Of a stretch of 61,089 bases of DNA, positions 16,463 to 24,575 are shown one piece after another. The DNA is from Caccocola sp964450835 (GTDB lineage: Bacteria; Synergistota; Synergistia; Synergistales; Synergistaceae): NCBI GenBank assembly GCA_964450835.1, contig CAYVEQ010000005.1, positions 1-61,089 of the forward strand, read 5' to 3'. The translations under genes and the position numbers were made by a program. Within the stretch, counting starts at the first letter, position 1. Every line of letters starts with the position of its first letter. The notes below the pieces were generated by a model. That model saw only the letters and a program-made list of their open reading frames with translations, was not told the origin of the DNA and ran no database searches.

Positions 16463-18961
16463 ATGCCGTACGATTTTGCCGCCATCGAGCCCAAGTGGCA
16501 GAAAGAATGGGCGGACGCTAAAATCTTCGAAGTCGAGACCGACGCCTCGAAAGAAAAATTCTACTGCCTCGAAATGTTCCCCTACCCGAGCGGCGCACTC
16601 CACATGGGACACCTGCGCAATTACACGATAGGCGACCTCATGGCCCGCTTCCTGCGCATGAACGGAAAGAACGTCCTTTACCCGATGGGCTTCGACTCTT
16701 TCGGTATGCCGGCGGAGAACGCCGCCATAAAGAACAAGACGGCCCCGTCGGACTGGACGTGGAGCAACATAGAGCACATGACGCAGCAGCTGAAGCACGC
16801 CGGTTACAGCTATGACTGGAGACGCCGTGTCGAGACATGCAGCGAGAGATATTACCGCTGGAATCAGTGGCTTTTCCTTCAGTTCTATAAGAAAGGGCTT
16901 GTCTACCGCAAGCACGCCCCCGTCAACTGGTGCGAGAACTGCCAGACGGTGCTGGCCAACGAGCAGGTCATAGGCGACGGCGTCTGCTGGCGCTGCGGCA
17001 CGCCAGTTACGAAGCGCGGCCTCGACCAGTGGTTTATCCGCATAACGGAATACGCGCAGGAGCTTGTCGACTGCCTTGACGAGCTCAAAGGCTGGCCGGA
17101 GCGCGTCCTGACGATGCAGCGCAACTGGATAGGCCGCTCGGAAGGCGTCCACTTCGAGATGGATATAGCGGATACGGAGCTTAAGCTCGAAGCATACACG
17201 ACACGCATAGACACGATATTCGGGGTCACTTTCGTCGCTCTCGCGGCGGAACACCCGTTTGTCGAAGAGTTCGCGAAAAGAACAGGCGGCAACAAAGCCC
17301 GCGAGATGCTCGACTTCGCGAGACGCATGTCAAACCGCAGCGCGATTGAGCGCACAGCAGTCGGCGTCGACAAGCAGGGGATGGACACGGGCTTTTGCGC
17401 CGTCAACCCTGTTACCGGAGAGAAAGTCCCGATCTGGATCGCGGACTATGTTCTGACAGATTACGGCACGGGCGCGATTATGGGCGTTCCGGCGCACGAC
17501 CAGCGCGACTTTGATTTCGCCCGCAAATATAATATCCCGGTCATCACGGTAGTCCGCCCCAAAGACGGCCCCGCGCCCGACGGCGCGACTATGCCCTCGG
17601 CGGTGGCGGCTGACGGCGTTGCCTGCAACTCCTCTTTCCTTGACGGCCTTGAAACGCCGGAAGCAATCAAAAAGGCCGCGGAATGGTTTGAAGAGCACGG
17701 GAAAGGCAGACGCGAAGTGCAGTTCCGCCTCCGTGACTGGCTCATCTCGCGCCAGCGCTACTGGGGCACCCCGATACCGATGGTCTATTGCGACCGCTGC
17801 GGAATCGTGCCCGTACCCGAAGAACAGCTGCCTGTAAAACTGCCTCTTGACATAGAAATGCCTGCGAACGGCGGCAACCCGCTGGCGCTGCGCCCCGACT
17901 GGTACGAAACGACCTGCCCCGTCTGCGGCGGACCGGCGCGGCGCGAGACGGACACGATGGACACCTTCTTCTGCTCCTCGTGGTACTTCGACCGCTACAC
18001 CTCCCCGTGGTGCGACGACAAGCCTTTTGACCCGCAAGACGCCGCCTACTGGATGCCCGTCGACCAGTACATCGGCGGCATAGAACACGCCTGTCTGCAC
18101 CTCATCTACGCGCGCTTCTTCACCAAAGTCCTCTCCGACCTCGGCCTTCTGCCGAAAGATGTGCGCGAGCCTTTCAGGCGTCTGCTCACGCAGGGCATGG
18201 TCATCAAAGACGGCGCCAAGATGTCGAAGTCTCTCGGCAACGTCGTCGACCCCGACGAAATAATCAAAAAATACGGCGCGGACACGGCACGCCTTTTCAT
18301 ACTCTTCGCCGCGCCGCCTGAAAAAGATCTTGACTGGACGGAGCGCGGCGTCGAAGGCGCGAACAGATTCCTGGGCCGCGTATGGCGCCTTGTCGAAAGC
18401 AGTCTTGATGAACTTAAAGCCGTTTCGCCCGAACGGCTCCCGATGCGCGAAATCACGCTGAAAGAAGAACGCGACTTAAAGCGCGTCATACACAGCACAC
18501 TCGACCGCGTCACGAAGGACATACGCGACGAACGCCAGTTCAACACAGCTGTCGCAAGGCTCATGGAACTCGCGAACGCGCTTATATCCTACGCCCCTGC
18601 CGACGAAAAAGGACGGCGCGTAAAACGCGAGGGCGTCGAGACTCTGCTCTCCTGCCTCTCGCCCTTTGCCCCGCATATCACGGAAGAGCTCTGGCACATG
18701 CTCGGCAACGAAGATTTCCTCTCCGTCCGCAAGTGGTTTGAAGTGGATGCGGAAGCTCTCGCAGAGGACACCGTTACTGTCGTTCTTCAGATAAACGGCA
18801 AAGTCCGCGAACAATTCGCCGTTCCCGCGGGGCTCTCAAAAGAAGGGCTGCTTGCAGAAGTAATGGAGCGCGAAGAAACTAAAAAACGCATCGAAGGCAA
18901 AGAAATCGTCAAAACGATCGCGGTGCCCGGGAAACTCGTCAACATAGTGGTGAAAGGCTGA
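16463..18961 (+). CDS. leuS: Leucyl-tRNA synthetase
   Basis: An 832-residue class I aminoacyl-tRNA synthetase that charges tRNA-Leu. The HIGH signature is HMGH (in GALHMGHLRNY), the KMSKS motif is KMSKS (in GAKMSKSLGNVV), and a CP1 editing domain with TTRIDTIFGVTFVALA and GTGAIMGVPAHDQRD is present. Zinc-type Cys pairs (CENC, CWRC; CDRC, CPVC) are visible. ATG 16463 follows GAAGGAGAGG. The TGA overlaps the ATG of holA (ATGA), so the pair is translationally coupled. Confidence 0.98.
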   Translation: MPYDFAAIEPKWQKEWADAKIFEVETDASKEKFYCLEMFPYPSGALHMGHLRNYTIGDLMARFLRMNGKNVLYPMGFDSFGMPAENAAIKNKTAPSDWTWSNIEHMTQQLKHAGYSYDWRRRVETCSERYYRWNQWLFLQFYKKGLVYRKHAPVNWCENCQTVLANEQVIGDGVCWRCGTPVTKRGLDQWFIRITEYAQELVDCLDELKGWPERVLTMQRNWIGRSEGVHFEMDIADTELKLEAYTTRIDTIFGVTFVALAAEHPFVEEFAKRTGGNKAREMLDFARRMSNRSAIERTAVGVDKQGMDTGFCAVNPVTGEKVPIWIADYVLTDYGTGAIMGVPAHDQRDFDFARKYNIPVITVVRPKDGPAPDGATMPSAVAADGVACNSSFLDGLETPEAIKKAAEWFEEHGKGRREVQFRLRDWLISRQRYWGTPIPMVYCDRCGIVPVPEEQLPVKLPLDIEMPANGGNPLALRPDWYETTCPVCGGPARRETDTMDTFFCSSWYFDRYTSPWCDDKPFDPQDAAYWMPVDQYIGGIEHACLHLIYARFFTKVLSDLGLLPKDVREPFRRLLTQGMVIKDGAKMSKSLGNVVDPDEIIKKYGADTARLFILFAAPPEKDLDWTERGVEGANRFLGRVWRLVESSLDELKAVSPERLPMREITLKEERDLKRVIHSTLDRVTKDIRDERQFNTAVARLMELANALISYAPADEKGRRVKREGVETLLSCLSPFAPHITEELWHMLGNEDFLSVRKWFEVDAEALAEDTVTVVLQINGKVREQFAVPAGLSKEGLLAEVMEREETKKRIEGKEIVKTIAVPGKLVNIVVKG

Positions 18962-19832
18962 TGCCGCAGCTCCTCCTGATAGCCGCGTCGGGCACCGCGC
19001 AAAGACGGCTGCTGGAGGAGACCTCCGCCGCGCTTAAAAAAGACGGATACACGGCCGCCGGAAAACAGGAAGGAGGGGAGTGGCGCTCGCTTCTCTCCGA
19101 CAATATGACCGGCGGCCTTTTTGACGAAAAGCGCTTCATAGTGGTGGAATCTGCCGGCGCGCTGGGCCCGTTCCCGGAAAACCTCGCCTCTTTGGTCGAG
19201 CCGTCGTCGGACGCGGCGCTTCTGCTTGTCTACGAAAGCGACGCCAGAATGCAGCCCGCCAGATTCATTCCGAAAGAGATACTCTCGAAGTGCCGCGTGA
19301 TAAAGGCGGCGGAATTTCCTCGCTGGCCGCGCGAGCGCGGGCTGTGGACGGCGCGCCTCGCGAAAGAGATGGATGTGCCCATATCCCCTCGCGGCATAGC
19401 CATGCTCGTCGAACTCACAGAAGACCCCGAAGAAATACGGGCGCAGCTGAAAAGCCTTAAACTCCTCAAAAAAAATCCGATAGAGGCTGAGGACGTGAAA
19501 AGCATCTGCCTTGACGACGGGAGCCGCGATCTCCTGCGTCTCCTTGACGGCCTCTGCGACGGCGACGTCGCTGGCGCGATAAAAAGCCTGCGCGCCATAT
19601 CGTCGTCTGGCGATCTGATACCCTCCATAACGCCGGTGTACAACAGAATGAGGCTGGCATGGTACGCGAGCCTCGGAAACGAAGGGAGCGCCGTGGCGCG
19701 CGCCATAGGCGCGAAAGATTACGCGTGGCGCATGGCAAATCAGGCGGCGCGCCGCTACGGCAGAGAGGCTCTCACGGACTTTACCGCGAGCCTGATAAGA
19801 ATCAGCCTGGAAGAAAGAAGCGGCCGGGGCGC
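18961..19832 (+). CDS. holA: DNA polymerase III delta subunit, 3' end lost in gap
   Basis: The N-terminal 290 residues of HolA, the clamp-loader subunit that opens the beta clamp. The start (MPQLLLIAASGT) overlaps leuS. Typical features are the degenerate AAA+ module with SLLSDNMTGGLFDEKRFIVV and the helical C-terminal region (SGDLIPSITPVYNRMRLAWY). The C-terminal segment runs into the N gap at 19833, so some tens of residues are missing. Cotranscription with leuS is implied by the one-base overlap. Confidence 0.88.
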
Positions 19833-19932
19833 NNNNNNNNNNNNNNNNNNNNNNNNNNNNNNNNNNNNNNNNNNNNNNNNNNNNNNNNNNNNNNNNNNNN
19901 NNNNNNNNNNNNNNNNNNNNNNNNNNNNNNNN
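19833..19932. other. Assembly gap (100 N)
   Basis: The placeholder gap cuts holA and ends directly at the CCA end of a tRNA gene. A neighbouring tRNA or repeat may have stopped assembly here. Confidence 0.98.
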
Positions 19933-20009
19933 TGGTGGGCCCATCAGGAATCGAACCTGAAACCATCCGGTTATGAGCCGGGAGCTCTAACCAATTGAGC
20001 TATGGGCCC
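19933..20009 (-). tRNA. tRNA with CAU anticodon (Met or lysidine-type Ile)
   Basis: A complete 77-nt cloverleaf on the minus strand. The acceptor stem GGGCCCA pairs with TGGGCCC, followed by discriminator A and an encoded CCA. The D arm is GCTCAATTGGTTAGAGC, the anticodon loop CTCATAA (anticodon CAT) and the T arm CAGGTTCGAATCCTG. CAU can be elongator Met or tRNA-Ile2, whose C34 is changed to lysidine. The loop and GGCTCATAACC-like stem resemble tRNA-Ile2 of Bacillus, but I cannot decide. It is not initiator tRNA, since the 5' end is fully paired and three G-C pairs flanking the loop are not evident. Confidence 0.93.
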
Positions 20010-20020
20010 AATTCGTGCCG

Positions 20021-20200
20021 CTAAAGAACCGTTATCGCCGAAACCGGGCAACTGTCAGCCGCTTCTTTCGTAAGAGCGGTGACCTCTTGGGAAGTAACGA
20101 TGCTTTTCCCTTCCTGCTCGTCCAGCTTAAAATTCTGCGGGCAAAGTTCGGCGCAAACTCCACAACCGATGCAGTCGTCTGAATCTATCTTGACGCTCAT
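20021..20200 (-). CDS. Small [4Fe-4S] ferredoxin
   Basis: A 59-residue ferredoxin with one cluster site: CIGCGVCAELCP near the N-terminus plus Cys50 in ADSCPVSAI. This matches the single-cluster ferredoxins of anaerobes, low-potential electron carriers. ATG 20200 (MSVKIDSDD) follows GGGAGGTGG; the longer frame to 20230 is not needed. It stands alone between the tRNA and purR. Confidence 0.92.
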   Translation of the reverse strand: MSVKIDSDDCIGCGVCAELCPQNFKLDEQEGKSIVTSQEVTALTKEAADSCPVSAITVL

Positions 20201-20280
20201 GAGGAGCCACCTCCCTTTCACAAGAGGCAATTTTACGCCATTTTCTTTGAAACGTCAAATACTTTTTGCGCCGCTGAAAA

Positions 20281-21090
20281 TCATAGTGCGGCCTCAGGCG
20301 TGACGGCGAGCCGCTGTTCTCCTCCCGCGTCGTGGCGCAGAGTTAGCAACGAGCGGTACTCGGGGACGGCCTTTTCCTTCGGCTCGTCGTAGGCGATAAA
20401 GACGCCGACGCCCGCCACCTCCGCCTCAAACTGCTTCGCCATGAGCAGCATTCCGGAAGCGGTGCTGCCGCCGCGCATAAAATCGTCTATTATCAGCACG
20501 CGTCCTCCTCGCTTCATCTGGCGCGTGCCGATGTACATTGTTTTGACGTCTCCGCTTGCCGTAGGGTAATGCACGCCGACGGCGGCGCCGTCGCTCGGCC
20601 TGTTGCGGAAGCGGCAGACCGCGAGCGGCACGCCGAGCGCGTAGGCGGCAAACATCGCAATCGGTATGCCCTTCACCTCGGAAGTCAGAACAACGTCCGG
20701 CTCCGTTCCCGTAAAGAGCGACGCCATGCAGTAGCCCAGCATAACAGCCGACTCGGGATTGAAAATCAGGTCGCTGTAATAAATCAGCCCGCCCGGCAGA
20801 TTTCTCTCAGGGTCGGCGAGCTTTCGCGCGATACCCGAGAGAAATTCCATGCGATACCCCGGCGAGCAGACAGGAATGAAGCGCGCACCGCCGCTGCGTC
20901 CGCGGTCCACGGTCATCTGTCCGAAGCCCTCCGCCTCCATTGCGGAGTTTATCACTTCAACGTCGTCGCTTATGACGGTCTTTGAGACGTTGAATTTATT
21001 GGCGAGTTCCGTCAGCGGCACGAGCTTTGACGGGCACATCATAAACCTCGCCGCGAGCCTGACGAGCCTCTCGGTTCTCTGTCCTCTCAT
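20281..21090 (-). CDS. purR: Pur operon repressor PurR (Bacillus type)
   Basis: A 269-residue regulator of purine genes. It has an N-terminal winged helix (ERLVRLAARFMMCPSKLVPL; KFNVSKTVISDDV) and a phosphoribosyltransferase-like domain with the PRPP loop VLIIDDFMRGGST. In Bacillus, PRPP binding relieves DNA binding. ATG 21090 is preceded by GGAG; an in-frame GTG at 21099 is too close to it. It starts 5 bases after ispE, so the pair forms an operon, the arrangement known from Firmicutes. Confidence 0.94.
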   Translation of the reverse strand: MRGQRTERLVRLAARFMMCPSKLVPLTELANKFNVSKTVISDDVEVINSAMEAEGFGQMTVDRGRSGGARFIPVCSPGYRMEFLSGIARKLADPERNLPGGLIYYSDLIFNPESAVMLGYCMASLFTGTEPDVVLTSEVKGIPIAMFAAYALGVPLAVCRFRNRPSDGAAVGVHYPTASGDVKTMYIGTRQMKRGGRVLIIDDFMRGGSTASGMLLMAKQFEAEVAGVGVFIAYDEPKEKAVPEYRSLLTLRHDAGGEQRLAVTPEAAL

Positions 21091-21095
21091 TGCAA

Positions 21096-21953
21096 TCACT
21101 CCACGATATATGTTTTACGCGCCCATCCCGAAGCGCGAAATCTCTCACCGGCCTCGCGCGCCTCTTCCGCCTTTCGGTAAAGGGCGAAAAAAGCGCTCCC
21201 GCTCCCGCACAGCCCCCAGCCTCGCGCGCCCGTGCTTTCTGCGATCTTTTCTGCCGCGAGATACTCTTTGTGCTCCGCCGCGGCTTGCGGATAAAAATCA
21301 TTAGGCAGAAGCCCGGCGACTCCGCCCCGTGCGAGAGACAAAACCTGCCGCATATCGGAACTCCCGCGTCCGCGCTCCACGCGCGAGTGCGCGCCCTCCG
21401 CGCGGCGCGCGTCCAGCTTCGCGTATGCCTCCCCGGTGGACGAACTCCACAAAGGAAAGACGAGAAGCCAGACGAAATCAAAAGGCTTCGGAAAGGGTTT
21501 CATCCTTTCGCCGATTCCTCGAGCCTCCGCGAACTCCCAATCAGACGCCAGAAAGGTCACATCCGCCCCCAGCGCCGCCGTCTCGTCCGCGCCAAGCGCG
21601 GCCCCGTAAGAGGCGGCGAGCCATTTCAAAAGCGCGCCCGCGTTTCCGCTTCCCGCCCCTATGCCGCTGCCCGCCGGGAAAATTTTTTCAAGCGTAACCG
21701 CAAGCGGCGGAATCTCTCCCCGCTTTCTCGCGGCGGCCAGAACTCTCTCGACGAGATTGACACCCTCTATTTTAATCCCCGTAATGTTCAGGGAATCTCC
21801 TGTAATTTCACCGTATTTCTTTTGAATTGTCAACTTTTCTTCCGACATTTTCTGCCAGAAGAGAGAATAAATTTCGTGGTAACCGTTTTCGAGTTTTGAG
21901 TAGACTCTGAGAATAAGATTTATTTTCACAGGTGAAGAGATAGTGACAGCCAT
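21096..21953 (-). CDS. ispE: 4-diphosphocytidyl-2-C-methyl-D-erythritol kinase
   Basis: A 285-residue GHMP kinase of the MEP isoprenoid pathway. It phosphorylates CDP-methylerythritol. The start SPVKINLILRV has the substrate-binding Lys, the ATP loop is FPAGSGIGAGSGNAGALL, and the C-terminal GLCGSGSAFFAL motif is present. The gene lies between veg and purR on the minus strand, as in Bacillus-type gene order. Confidence 0.95.
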   Translation of the reverse strand: MAVTISSPVKINLILRVYSKLENGYHEIYSLFWQKMSEEKLTIQKKYGEITGDSLNITGIKIEGVNLVERVLAAARKRGEIPPLAVTLEKIFPAGSGIGAGSGNAGALLKWLAASYGAALGADETAALGADVTFLASDWEFAEARGIGERMKPFPKPFDFVWLLVFPLWSSSTGEAYAKLDARRAEGAHSRVERGRGSSDMRQVLSLARGGVAGLLPNDFYPQAAAEHKEYLAAEKIAESTGARGWGLCGSGSAFFALYRKAEEAREAGERFRASGWARKTYIVE

Positions 21954-21981
21954 CGGCCCTTCCCTTTCGTTTTTTGAATAT

Positions 21982-22010
21982 CAAAAACCCCGGCGCTTGA
22001 CCGGGGTCTC
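21982..22010 (-). terminator. Terminator after veg
   Basis: ACCCCGG (21987-21993) with CCGGGGT (22001-22007). On the minus strand it is followed by a T run (complement of 21983-21987). Confidence 0.8.
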
Positions 22011-22026
22011 GTTCGTGCTGAGTAGT

Positions 22027-22272
22027 TCAGAAAATTTTTTTCCCGCTCGGTTCCAGAAAAAGCTCCACTTCGCCGGTGAGAAGATCCGAATAGCTGAATG
22101 AAACTGTGCTTCGGTATGACTCGATAAATATCGTGAAGAGGCTGGGGTAGGTTTCCTGTATAACGCCGATGCGTTCTTCAATCTTGCGTCTTCCGTTGGA
22201 GGCGCGGTACGAGATTCTGGAACCCTTGTGGAGAGAGATTGTCTCACGGATCGATTCTATTGTAACTGGCAC
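22027..22272 (-). CDS. veg: Veg family protein
   Basis: An 81-residue Veg-family protein, known from Bacillus as a small, strongly expressed protein affecting biofilm formation and spore outgrowth. The signature GRRKIEERIGVIQETYPSLF and the C-terminal SYSDLLTGEVELF are clear. The GTG start at 22272 follows GGAGGT with a 7-base spacer; the frame remains open to 22287. Its promoter lies just upstream. It precedes ispE, as in Bacillus. Confidence 0.92.
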   Translation of the reverse strand: MPVTIESIRETISLHKGSRISYRASNGRRKIEERIGVIQETYPSLFTIFIESYRSTVSFSYSDLLTGEVELFLEPSGKKIF

Positions 22273-22301
22273 AAGCACCACCTCCACGATAACCTTTCCA
22301 C

Positions 22302-22330
22302 ATTATACAATAAAGCGGGAAATCACGCAA
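22302..22330 (-). promoter_or_regulatory. veg promoter
   Basis: Minus strand: TTGCGT (complement of 22325-22330), a 17-base spacer and TATAAT (complement of 22302-22307). The -35 and spacer lie inside the 42-bp sequence that is repeated beyond the 10-N gap. Confidence 0.72.
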
Positions 22331-22355
22331 CTTGCTCAAACGGGCGAAGCAGGCG
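22314..22355 (+). repeat. 42-bp direct repeat, copy 1
   Basis: Forty-two bases beginning AGCGGGAAATCACGCAAC are identical to 22505-22546. Copy 1 overlaps the veg promoter. Confidence 0.95.
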
Positions 22356-22424
22356 GGACTTTGCGCGTAGCCGCACCGCGTGTCAAACGCGCACAGACGC
22401 GCGACAAACGCGTGGAGGTCTCTG

Positions 22425-22490
22425 ATGCTCTTATGGATTGCCGGAAGCGCGACGCTTCTCTATTACGTCATGACCTGCCAACCTTGTTAA
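22425..22490 (+). CDS. Possible 21-residue hydrophobic peptide
   Basis: A short frame from ATG 22425 to TAA 22490. Its product begins MLLWIAGSATLLYYV and ends TCQPC. GGAGGT (22414-22419) lies 5 bases upstream, a good ribosome site. It is hydrophobic enough to insert in a membrane. It may be a genuine small protein, the remains of a longer gene, or chance; it lies just before the 10-N gap. Confidence 0.3.
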   Translation: MLLWIAGSATLLYYVMTCQPC

Positions 22491-22494
22491 ATCA

Positions 22495-22504
22495 NNNNNN
22501 NNNN
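22495..22504. other. Assembly gap (10 N)
   Basis: Ten N, shorter than the other gaps. Copy 2 of the 42-bp repeat begins at the first base after it, so the join may be a local assembly error or an alternative path. The continuity between veg and the redox island depends on it. Confidence 0.97.
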
Positions 22505-22546
22505 AGCGGGAAATCACGCAACTTGCTCAAACGGGCGAAGCAGGCG
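22505..22546 (+). repeat. 42-bp direct repeat, copy 2
   Basis: Identical to 22314-22355, starting immediately after the N run. From 22547 to about 22800 I see no gene. Confidence 0.95.
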
Positions 22547-22803
22547 CGGCCGGCCCGTCGGCGCTCGCGTTCTGCTTCACGGCGTACACTGAGATTCCTG
22601 CTGTGCTGGCCGAGAGGTCTTGCTTTTTCATCTGTAGCGCCCTGACACCCTGCCCGGTTTTACGCCTGTCGGGATGTTCGAATTTCAAACTCTCAAACTT
22701 CCGCTGCGTGATGAGCAAATTGTTATTCGCTTAAATCAGGATCATGCGTCGGTTTTTAATTTCCCCGCCGGCTGAGTCACGCGTTCGGCGCTGTTTTTAT
22801 ATA

Positions 22804-22832
22804 TTGACACTGTGTCAGTATTTGAATATAAT
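22804..22832 (+). promoter_or_regulatory. Consensus promoter of the TetR gene
   Basis: TTGACA (22804-22809), exactly 17 bases, then TATAAT (22827-22832): a perfect sigma-70 consensus. The -35 lies inside the first palindromic operator and the -10 lies between the two. Confidence 0.9.
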
Positions 22833-22855
22833 TTATTTATAATGACGCGGTGTCA
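22805..22855. promoter_or_regulatory. Two TetR-type operator palindromes
   Basis: TGACACTGTGTCA (22805-22817) is a perfect 13-base palindrome. TGACGCGGTGTCA (22843-22855) is a close second copy, 38 bases downstream centre to centre. They bracket the promoter, which fits autorepression by the TetR protein encoded next to them. Confidence 0.8.
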
Positions 22856-22896
22856 ATGTTATACCGCTTAATCATGGGAGCGGGGGGGGGATTGCC

Positions 22897-23520
22897 TTGC
22901 CCAAAGGATCGCCGGATCTTAAAGCAAGCCGCAGGGACGAGATCATTACCGCCTGTGAGAAACTGTACCGTACAAAGAGCTTCAAAGAAATCACTATGAA
23001 AGATATCGGCAACGCCACCAGTTTTACGCGTACTTCCATTTACAACTATTTCCGAACGAAGGAAGAAATTTTCCTGGCGTTGCTCAAGCGGGAATATGAA
23101 ATATGGATAGCTTCTTTGAAAAAGATCATGGCGGAAAACAACGCCATGACGAAGAATGAATTCGCAGATATGCTGGCCCGTTCGCTTGAGGAGCGCGCCC
23201 GGCTTTTAAAAATTATGTCCATGAACCACTACGACATGGAAGCCGGCAGCAGCCCGGAACAGCTGGCGGAATTTAAGATTGCGTACGGCGAAGCCATCCG
23301 CACCGTAACAGAGGGGCTGAACAAGTACTTCCCCGACATGACCGCTTCTGAAAAACATGACTTTATCTACACTTTTTTCCCGTTCATGTTTGGGGTCTAT
23401 CCGTACACATTTGTTACTGAAAAGCAGAAGGCGGCGATGGCAAAAGCCGGAGTCAGTTATGTGTATATGACAATCTATGAAATCACCTACAACTGTGTCA
23501 GAAATTTATTGAAAGCATAG
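22897..23520 (+). CDS. TetR-family transcriptional regulator
   Basis: A 207-residue TetR-type repressor with an N-terminal helix-turn-helix (about residues 12-55: RDEIITACEKLYRTKSFKEI, then TSFTRTSIYNYFRTKEEIF) and a variable ligand domain ending NCVRNLLKA. The start is uncertain. TTG 22897 gives the frame shown, but a better ATG at 22874 (MGAG...) is out of frame by one base only because of the run of nine G at 22882-22890. One G more would place ATG in frame. It is preceded by a perfect promoter and two palindromes, so it is probably autoregulated and controls the redox genes that follow. Confidence 0.9.
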   Translation: MPKGSPDLKASRRDEIITACEKLYRTKSFKEITMKDIGNATSFTRTSIYNYFRTKEEIFLALLKREYEIWIASLKKIMAENNAMTKNEFADMLARSLEERARLLKIMSMNHYDMEAGSSPEQLAEFKIAYGEAIRTVTEGLNKYFPDMTASEKHDFIYTFFPFMFGVYPYTFVTEKQKAAMAKAGVSYVYMTIYEITYNCVRNLLKA

Positions 23521-23535
23521 GAGGATACAGGAAAT

Positions 23536-24078
23536 ATGAAAATAGCCGTTATCAAAGGCAGCCCGCACAAAAACGGCTCCTCAAATCTGCTGGCGGATCA
23601 GTTTGCGGCGGGCGCGAGAGAGGCGGGACACGATGTTCTTGAGTTTGACGCGGCACACATGAATATTCATCCCTGCCTCGGCTGCGGACACTGCGGCATG
23701 GACGGCCCTTGTGCGCAAAAGGATGATATGGCGCGTATCACAGAAGCTTTGCTTTCCGCTGATATGGCCGTATTTGTGACGCCGCTCTACTACTTCGGGA
23801 TGTCGGCGCAGCTGAAAACCGTCATTGACCGTTTTTACAGCCATACCGTGAAACTTTCCTCCAGGCATATTAAGACGGCGCTGATTGCGGCGGCTTGGGA
23901 TTCCGGCGGGGACGTAATGACATGCCTGCTTGAGCATTACAAGAAACTTTGCCGGTATATGAACTTCACAGAGTGCGGCATGATATTGGGAGAAGGCTGC
24001 GGAACCCCGTCCATTACAAGAAACAGTCCGTATATGCGGGAAGCGTACGAGCTTGGAAAATCTTTGCAGAGGAGTTAA
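23536..24078 (+). CDS. NADPH-dependent FMN reductase-like flavoprotein with Cys motif
   Basis: A 180-residue flavodoxin-fold protein of the FMN-reductase/iron-sulfur flavoprotein group. The FMN phosphate loop is KGSPHKNGSSNLLAD. The motif CLGCGHCGMDGPCAQKDDM (near residue 48) resembles the compact Cys cluster of iron-sulfur flavoproteins. PLYYFGMSAQLKTVIDRFY is the conserved second FMN segment. ATG 23536 follows GGAGG. It lies 16 bases after the TetR gene and begins the island's oxidoreductase run. Confidence 0.88.
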   Translation: MKIAVIKGSPHKNGSSNLLADQFAAGAREAGHDVLEFDAAHMNIHPCLGCGHCGMDGPCAQKDDMARITEALLSADMAVFVTPLYYFGMSAQLKTVIDRFYSHTVKLSSRHIKTALIAAAWDSGGDVMTCLLEHYKKLCRYMNFTECGMILGEGCGTPSITRNSPYMREAYELGKSLQRS

Positions 24079-24083
24079 GACCG

Positions 24084-24563
24084 ATGAGCAGAACATTAGT
24101 AGCGTATTTCAGCGCGAGCGGGGTAACGGCTCAGGTGGCAAAGGAATTGGCTAAGGCCGCGGATGCGGATCTTTACGAAATCCTGCCGGCGGAGCCTTAT
24201 ACCGATGCCGATTTAAACTGGATGAACAAAAAATCGCGCAGCTCAATCGAGATGAAAGATGAGCACAGCCGTCCGGCTCTGGCAGCGGCAGATGCCAATA
24301 TCTCGGCATATGACACAGTTTTGCTGGGATTTCCCATCTGGTGGGGCTTAGCGCCTACGATAGTCAACACTTTCCTGGAGAGCTATGATTTTTCCGGTAA
24401 GAGAATTATTCTGTTTGCCACTTCGGGCGGCAGCGGATTTGGAAGAACCGCCGAGGCGTTAAGGCCTTCTGTTTCCAAAAGCGCCGCCATCGTGCAGGGC
24501 CGGGTTTTGAGCGGACGGTCGACAGCCGAGAGCCTGAAAAGCTGGGCAGCTTCGATTCTTTAA
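24084..24563 (+). CDS. Flavodoxin (cytoplasmic)
   Basis: A 159-residue flavodoxin with FMN loop LVAYFSASGVTAQVAKELA, the mid segment GFPIWWGLAPTIVNTFLESY and DFSGKRIILFATSGGSGFG. It has no signal peptide. ATG 24084 (MSRTLVAYF) follows GAGGAG, overlapping the end of the previous reading unit by spacing of only 5 bases. It is related to the exported flavodoxins at 3176 and 26757, suggesting duplication within the module. Confidence 0.88.
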   Translation: MSRTLVAYFSASGVTAQVAKELAKAADADLYEILPAEPYTDADLNWMNKKSRSSIEMKDEHSRPALAAADANISAYDTVLLGFPIWWGLAPTIVNTFLESYDFSGKRIILFATSGGSGFGRTAEALRPSVSKSAAIVQGRVLSGRSTAESLKSWAASIL

Positions 24564-24575
24564 GCAAGGCGCACC

